Source: Symbiodinium natans (Eukaryota > Sar > Dinophyceae > Suessiales > Symbiodiniaceae). From it: DNA of 64,000 nucleotides. The notes under the pieces are model-generated. The model had not been told where the DNA came from, searched no databases, and saw only the letters and a program-made list of their open reading frames with translations. The stretch is from the NCBI GenBank assembly GCA_905221605.1, contig CAJNDS010000094.1, positions 62,001-126,000 of the forward strand, given 5' to 3'. Both the position numbers and the translations under genes were made by a program. Shown piece by piece: positions 58,144 through 64,000 of the stretch (its first letter is position 1; every line of letters begins with the position of its first letter).

Positions 58144-59208
58144 TCACTGTGCACGATGTCGCTTCACTGCGCTTAACGAATCTTCCTGACAAAGACCAGG
58201 AAGGCATAGCGTGATGCTCGTCAAGCCCCTTCCTTTGGCGACAGAAACTACATCCTGAAGAAAGTGAAGAGTTCCAACGGCTGGAACTCCAAGGGACGCA
58301 CATGCCGTACCTGCGCTTCTGATGACTTCGATCGCAGCAGGATCAAGTTTCAATCCAGTGGGTTCAGCACACTTCTGCAAACTTAGGTGCCCCCGAGAGC
58401 CCATGGAATCAGTGTGCTCATCAGTCAAAAAGGGCATCGCGATTTCTGCCCAGGTTGGCTCCTGGAGCTTGCTTTCGCAACGAACGCACGCGCATTGGAA
58501 CCCCCAATCATTCCGCAGCGTCGCTTCGCGCAAAGATCTTGGTGACATCAACAAGCCGGCATCGAGGTAGGATCGTGAAACACGCTGCCCAGCTGCAATG
58601 TCCGCAACGGCTACAAGCTTCATGGTCTGACTGGTCGAGTCCCATTCCACTCGCGCATTTGGCCTGCAACTGTGCTCCACCATTGCCAAAGCTGCAAACA
58701 AGCCGAACAAGAAGCGAACTTGACACGTCGAGGCATTGGTAGAAGCTGGCAGATCCAACATTTCGACCCATGTTTCCGCATTGACATCACAGCACGCCCG
58801 CCATTGGGCCAGAAGCGTGCCTGCAGCTGGTCCTAACGATTCTGTCAAGTCGCTGGAGAGACATTGCAAAAGTTTATCGTCAAGCGCATCGTGCACCAAG
58901 TTCGAATCCCTGCTCAATTCCTTCGCAAGCTGCCTCGTCTCTGAGGCCGAGTTCACGTGTAGCCAAAGGCAACCTGCTACGAGATCATCCATCGCGTCGA
59001 GCTCCTCTTCACCAGCACGACAGGCCTTTGCCAACCACGTTCCATCAGAGGATCCTAAAACCAAAGGCTTCTCCTCGGCCAGTGTTTGGCCGAGCGCACA
59101 TGCCACTTGCGCTTCCAAGCATCGTCCATAACCACGGATTTCGCAGAGCCGAAGCTTTTGGTGGCTAGTTTTAAGGACGCGTGATTTGAGAAATGGCCAA
59201 GGTTCCAT
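58144..59208 (-). CDS. SMYD-like SET-domain protein (lysine methyltransferase-like)
   Basis: One open frame of 354 codons begins MEPWPFLKSRVLKTSHQ. It has the SET start LCEIRGYGRCLEAQ with GQTLAEEKP (about residues 22-50), the cofactor motif EHSCRPNARVEWD (about 178-190, NHSC-like with Glu for Asn), VADIAAGQRVSRSYLD, and the post-SET cluster WGFQCACVRC. This is the split-SET order of SMYD proteins without a MYND finger. The enzymes methylate lysine using S-adenosylmethionine. The frame may end at 58144 or splice earlier: a GT at about 58310 and a GA after GLCQ are both possible donors. An acceptor-like ACTAG at about 59170 means the true exon could start there and join upstream cold-shock exons. 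Confidence 0.8.
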   Translation of the reverse strand: MEPWPFLKSRVLKTSHQKLRLCEIRGYGRCLEAQVACALGQTLAEEKPLVLGSSDGTWLAKACRAGEEELDAMDDLVAGCLWLHVNSASETRQLAKELSRDSNLVHDALDDKLLQCLSSDLTESLGPAAGTLLAQWRACCDVNAETWVEMLDLPASTNASTCQVRFLFGLFAALAMVEHSCRPNARVEWDSTSQTMKLVAVADIAAGQRVSRSYLDAGLLMSPRSLREATLRNDWGFQCACVRCESKLQEPTWAEIAMPFLTDEHTDSMGSRGHLSLQKCAEPTGLKLDPAAIEVIRSAGTACASLGVPAVGTLHFLQDVVSVAKGRGLTSITLCLPGLCQEDSLSAVKRHRAQ

Positions 59209-59247
59209 GCTCCTCCAACGGATGCCCTCTCATGATTGCTCTCTCAC

Positions 59248-59571
59248 CTGGGCACATGCCTTGAGTTGATGCAAATGTCCACGCATCGCATCTACGTGGA
59301 ATCCAACAACCGCAGCAGTCACAGGCAAAGCTAAGATCAAACAGCAATTCGTGATCCAACGAACCTGACACGACCAGAAATGAGACCAGCTGCCTCCAAT
59401 GGACGAAAATGTCGCGGTCGACCTGGCACAAGCAAAATGCCACTGAAACACGTGCAACTACAACTCCGCACACATGTGTCCAGCAACCAACCTTGTCGCA
59501 CACAATGAAGCCCCAGCCATTCTTTGGGCAGAACGTCTTTATGTACCTGATGGCGTCACGAAAGGCATATC
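59248..59571 (-). CDS. Cold-shock-domain exons
   Basis: Exon 59571-59492 reads RYIKTFCPKNGWGFIVCDK, matching the first half of a cold-shock domain (x-I-K-x-F...G-W-G-F-I). After a GT-AG intron, the exon from 59422 reads VDRDIFVHWRQL, matching the D-x-F-V-H strand. A third, 59330-59248, reads VVGFHVDAMRGHLHQLKA, the closing strands, and ends at a canonical GTGAGAG donor. The second-to-third join is in phase only if the middle exon runs to about 59365, leaving an intron of only about 34 bases. Cold-shock domains bind single-stranded RNA or DNA. The donor at 59248 is only 40 bases before the SET gene's ATG, so the two may be one gene. Confidence 0.65.
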
Positions 59572-59769
59572 CTAGTCAAATACCTATTCCACTAATCCAT
59601 GTGTTTTGCCACATTTGTCCCAGTCTGCCGGCTACACCTTCCTGCAGTGCTGGCTCAAGGTACAGCCTGACCAACTATGTAGCTGTGTATGAACTTGTTC
59701 ATGTATATGTATATGTATATGTATATGCTGACATTAATGCTGATACGGAACTATACAGAAGAAGATGTA

Positions 59770-59965
59770 TCTCGTCTATATATATATATATATATAAAAT
59801 ATATATGCATACATTAGGGTTTGGGATTTTGGGTTTAGGTTAAGGGTTTTAGGGTTTAGGGTTTAGGGTTTAGGGTTTGTGGTTTGGGGTTTAGGGTTTA
59901 GGGTTTGGGGTCTAGGGTTTAGGGATGTTTAGGGTTCAGGCTTTCGGGTTTCTGGTTCAGGGTGG
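59770..59965. repeat. (TA)n followed by telomere-like array
   Basis: (TA)n at about 59776-59805, then TTTAGGG units with TTTGGGG and TTTTAGGG variants at 59815-59965, G-rich strand on plus. Confidence 0.9.
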
Positions 59966-60089
59966 GGTTATTGTCCGATTTCAGACCAAAGGCTTCACGC
60001 CCATCTATGATCTGGTATGCGAACGAACACGTTGTGCTTGCTTAGGAGAACACCCAGCATGCGTAGCAGCGGTAGCAGCAGCGCTGCGG

Positions 60090-60976
60090 CCAACCATGAT
60101 GCATGAGCAACTCAACTACACTTGCACGACCTATGAAGTCAGGTATGACGCGGCTCCTGCGAAACACTTCCGACATCGGCAGGTAAGCACCCGCATTGTT
60201 TGGAATGTTGCATTTGTCCAACGGTATACACTGAAGTTTGAAAACGTGTCAAGCACGGACCAACATTCAGAGATTCCATCGACATTGAAAGTAATCGGCT
60301 CGAGCCTAAAGCAAATGCTGCTTCAAGCGCAAATGCAAATGATCATGCTGACAACTGTGCCCTGCTGAATGATGCGCTTCAAAGACATGACGTGTCCGAG
60401 ACACATTTAAGCATTTGCCAAACAAGCGCACAGACCATGCAACGATCATCGCCCCAACAGATCATACGATGTACGCTCCTGCAGGACTACTAGTCACATT
60501 GGCCACACTGGCCAGTGCCCCCACTGCCCACACTGTCCGCACTGCCCACACTGCCCGGCACTGCCCACACTGCCTGCACTGCCCGCACTGCCCACACTGC
60601 CCCACTGCCACCGCCACACTGCCACACTGCTGCACTGTTGTACTGCTGCTGCAACTGGCTGGGCCACACCGCCACTGGGCTGCACTGGCACAGTGCTACA
60701 CTGCCACGCTGCCTTCTGCACCTTCCTGGCGCCTTGCACCACCCTGCGTTCCTTCCGTGCGCCCTAACCTCCCTCTTACTTGCGCCTGCGCCCCCCCCTA
60801 GCGCCCCCCGCGCAATTGCACCCTGCGCCCCGGACTTCCACAGTTGTTTCCGTTTCTTTGTGGGTAAATTTGCTGGAGCTTTGATCCGAAGTTTATCCAT
60901 GCAGAAGGTTGATCCGCAGGTAGATCGCATTCCGTACAGCTGGCATCCTGTTCTTACGTGCAAGTTTGCAGCTTGG
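60090..60976 (+). CDS. Hypothetical plus-strand protein, candidate exons
   Basis: One stretch from an ATG pair near 60097 reads MMHEQLNYTCTTYEVRYDAA and reaches GGCAG|GTAAGCAC at about 60182. A second ends RIPYSWHPVLTCKFAAW at GCTTG|GTAAGTGCC (about 60976). Both have canonical donors on plus, unlike chance frames here. No family is recognised and the exon starts are not fixed. If real, this gene points away from the minus-strand cluster. Confidence 0.35.
60495..60700. repeat. Degenerate (CACTGCC)n repeat
   Basis: CACTGCCCACACTGCC-type units with a period near 9 and many variants. It leaves long low-complexity frames open on both strands. Confidence 0.85.
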
Positions 60977-60999
60977 TAAGTGCCTGATTTGCACTGCAC

Positions 61000-63900
61000 T
61001 TACATTGCCCGATGCGGGTGCACTCCTGCGCGAGACGGCTTAACCCCGAGTACCCAGGAAGACGATTGGGATGTTATAATACCGCCAACACATCTATAAC
61101 TCCTGTTCTCGTGGCTCTACCCAAACATCGTCAGCCCAAGCGTTTTTCTTTTGAGCGCTTCATTAGCAAAGGTCGATCCGTGCCCTCAGAATCTCAAATC
61201 CACGAGCCATTACAGCTCCAATGACGATTTCCTGTGACACCAAAGACGAGGGCGCATTCCTCCTGATTGAACCTAAGGGTGCACAACAAATGTCTGAAGA
61301 GCGGGGCGGGGCATGAGTCCTGACACAAGCTTCTGCTTCGACGCATGCCATTGGTATCTGACTACTGAAGGCGCAGCCATGTGGCAGCTCACAGCTGTCG
61401 TCACCTGCCCCTTGTCCATGCAGCCTGCTCGTGCAACGCTAATGCCATATCTGTTCACGCCAGCTCGCTTGCAACTAGCACGCAGCCCGCCTGTGGAAGT
61501 ACAGCACTGCGAGCATCGACAGCACCACCATGATACCGGCATGGATGAGCATAAACATGACTGACCATGTGGCATGCAACCGCGAGCGCGTGCATCTCCA
61601 TCCCACGCACCAAAGCGAGCAAGTTAGGATGTGAGGATGCACCGCGTAGCATGCCTCATGTTCAATTTGTGTAATTACTTATTTTTGCAACTTCCTTCTG
61701 CAAAAATGTAAAGCGTCCAAAGAACCAATTGAAACCAAGCAGCACGGATCGGCATAACTTGCCACGCCTCCTGACTTGATTCGAAAACCCCTGCTCAATG
61801 CCGTAAGAGGAGATCTTATGAGTATACGGCCTAGGGTCTGCGGACTCCTCCCACCCATGCAGCACCTTGCTATGTACAAATGCATGGCACATGAGGGGAC
61901 CCTTTGCACGGTACAGCGCTGCAGCTACCCGCAGAGCTTAGGGACTGTCAAACCTTGTGATGCTGTGCTGTGCATCGCGTCATCTTGTGGGTTGCCCTTT
62001 CGTTAGAATCATCAATGCAACATGGCTCGCAGCTTATTGCGTTCGCAGAGGAGCAGCCGCATTTAAAACTCCAGAAGCGGGCAGAGCAAATTTGAGTTTT
62101 TTCCTGGGCTACTCTAGTATGCAGAATACGTTGCCTGTGGCTCACCTTGCCTGCAAAAGATGCTAGGAGAGTGAGCAGTCCTCCACGCTGATGCCATCCT
62201 GTCGGCACCACCTCCAAACCAAGGCAGCAAGGCAGCATGCCACTGCCCAACGCAACGGAAGTTTACCCACCGGCCTCTGCACGAAGGCTATTACGAGCGT
62301 AGTGCCTGAGTCAAAGCATCAAGTGCGAAGTAGTTCATTACATGATCATTGATACAGCGCCCGGCAAATGGGCGCTTCGGAGCCACGATGCCAGTCGGCA
62401 TGGAGGTCCAACCTCAAACATTGACAGTTGCCTCTTGCCCGATGGCACGACTCAAACACGACAAAATGCCGGCACCCCTAACGGCAAGCTACCCTAGCGA
62501 ATGTGCATGCAGACGCTGGGACATGCATTTCCGTATCTGGCAATGCTGCAAATAGCTTATTGAAGTTTGGTTGTTGGAACCTTGCTCTCGCTACCTGATC
62601 CGTTGCTGGGTAGCGGCGGTGGTGGTGCTGCTGCTGCTCTTGTTGCTATCACTGGTCATTGTCTCAAGGTTTCTGCCGTGAAGCTAACGAAGGCCTGGCG
62701 ATACTTCGGTGGACCAATGCAACCTCCGAGCTAGTTCGCCAAGGCTTTCGACACCACTGGACAGAAGGAAAATATATTGCTTCGAACATCCCCACCCTAC
62801 AGATTTGGAATTTGTGGGCACTGCAGGGATTCTCTGGGGATATTCTGCGATTGGCGAGGAATAGACCCAGGAGGCGAAGAGCTTGGCTCAAAATCTAACA
62901 ACCCCACACCGAAAGTAAGAACAGTGCCGCTTGGCAATTTTTGTGAGCGTTAAAGTCGTTGATCCGCTTTGGGTCCCCAGCCGACTGTGAACAAAAATAT
63001 GGCTCTCAGAATATGCTGCGTCATGCCTCGCGTCACGCGGAACCTCGCTAAGTCACAGCGTTGTTTCGCTTATTTCGCCAGCCCTGGAGGGCATAGCCTT
63101 TCGACCGCTGGCCGACTCACACAAAAATGTCATCGAATTGCAAGGTGACGCTGCGCTTGTTTGTGTGCCTCCCTTTCGCACGCTGTGTCAAAGGTCGTCG
63201 TCGTTGTCGTGGCCATAGTAAGTAGTGGAGCAATGGTAAGACTACTAGCCTGGCAGCATTGGTGGCAATACTTGTTACCAGTAGCACCATTCCACGTATT
63301 GACTATACCGCAGTGTCTTCGTGATTGTCGCCGTTGTCGTAATCGTATCAGACAGCTCTTTAGGAATGCATGTTTAATTTGCTTCAAAATCGCCACAGAA
63401 AACTTCGGCAAGACTAGGAATTTATCGAGAAACGAAATTACAAAACAACCTCATGATTATGGATACAACGAAACAGCTTTCAGAGGAACGGCGACTAGAC
63501 GAGGATGAGCTATAATCTATATATGGAAAACTCACACCCGCGCCTATCTCTCCAAAAGCCGAGTGCCGGAAAAATCACAGACAAATTACACACCCTGGAT
63601 ACCCTCCGAAATCCAATCAGTGAAGTGATCATCTTGATGCCCTTCGGTGGTTTGCTGTTTCCCGGGTGCGAACTCTATACATACTCACAGGCTATCCACG
63701 ACAAACAGTCGAGCTCTTTGTGACGGCCAAGGCACTGCTTGCAGATGCCTTGGCACACTACGGCCGGGAAGGGAAGTAGCAAGCTTGCACATGCCTCGGT
63801 GTGGCCAACACGGAACCCACAAAACAGTCACGTCGGTGACCCTCGGCACCGCGCGTTGAAAAGACTCCAGTGTCTCCATTCCGCCAGCTGAGGATACTGC

Positions 63901-64000
63901 GTCTTGAAAGTTACCTGAGGGGTCAAGCTTCAACCACAATCGAAAATTATTGCAGTTCGCCACCTTCGATCTTGCAATCCAGGCACGGGGCATTGCCATA
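61000..64000. other. No confidently supported gene
   Basis: Possible plus-strand coding pieces include one near 62670-62735 (VKLTKAWRYFGGPMQPPS then stop), which could be a C-terminal exon. Short frames near 61080-61220 and 63160-63510 are unconvincing. A (GGT/CTG)n patch occurs at about 62612-62645. Confidence 0.25.

Noticed and set aside
60490..60999. Long Gly/Val/Trp-rich minus frame and Pro/His-rich plus frame
   Set aside because: Mostly the degenerate CACTGCC repeat. Only the non-repeat end at about 60840-60976 on plus was kept as a candidate.

Overview
The window looks like nuclear DNA of a dinoflagellate, most likely Symbiodiniaceae or a relative. This rests on four things visible in the sequence. 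Genes are split into many short exons. Splice donors in the reconstructable genes are a mixture of GT, GC and GA, always paired with AG and often followed by G; GC/GA donors are known from Symbiodinium. Nearly every recognisable gene lies on the minus strand, as in dinoflagellate unidirectional gene clusters. Interstitial TTTAGGG-type telomere repeats and large microsatellites are scattered through introns and spacers. No rRNA, tRNA, CRISPR array or prokaryotic operon was seen. All exon joins were made by eye, without transcripts or homology searches.

Layout, left to right, minus strand unless stated: helical hypothetical exons with a frameshift (1.5-2.0 kb); a MITE-like inverted repeat (3.75-4.14 kb); an RNA-recognition-motif gene (4.6-5.07 kb); unidentified exons (5.7-9.4 kb); a von Willebrand A-domain gene (about 11.95-12.8 kb); a SMYD-like SET-domain gene spread over about 14.9-19.6 kb, whose introns hold telomere-like arrays and poly-C runs; a drug/metabolite-transporter (EamA-like) gene that is essentially one exon (20.9-22.1 kb); hypothetical exons (23.6-27.9 kb); a 400-bp (TAC)n array; a gene with at least two WW domains, each built from three exons (30.2-30.9 kb); weakly supported exons and simple repeats (31-42 kb); an 18-exon RND/MMPL-family membrane transporter of about 937 residues (42.4-55.2 kb); unidentified multi-exon genes (56.0-58.1 kb); a second SMYD-like SET gene (58.1-59.2 kb); and cold-shock-domain exons directly upstream of it (59.25-59.57 kb). 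A telomere-like block at 59.8-59.97 kb separates these from possible plus-strand exons at 60.1-61.0 kb, a candidate strand switch.

The best-supported result is the MMPL gene. All 18 exons join in one frame, carry the family's paired Asp-Tyr signatures in both halves, and use 7 GT, 5 GC and 5 GA donors. One of its introns is about 8.2 kb and holds two arrays of the same 91-bp repeat, a 31-bp minisatellite, two 8-bp satellites and a retroelement-like protease scrap. The recognised genes (two SET methyltransferase-like proteins, RRM, cold-shock and WW proteins, two transporters) have no evident shared pathway. Several stretches, especially 31-42 kb and 61-64 kb, remain unresolved.
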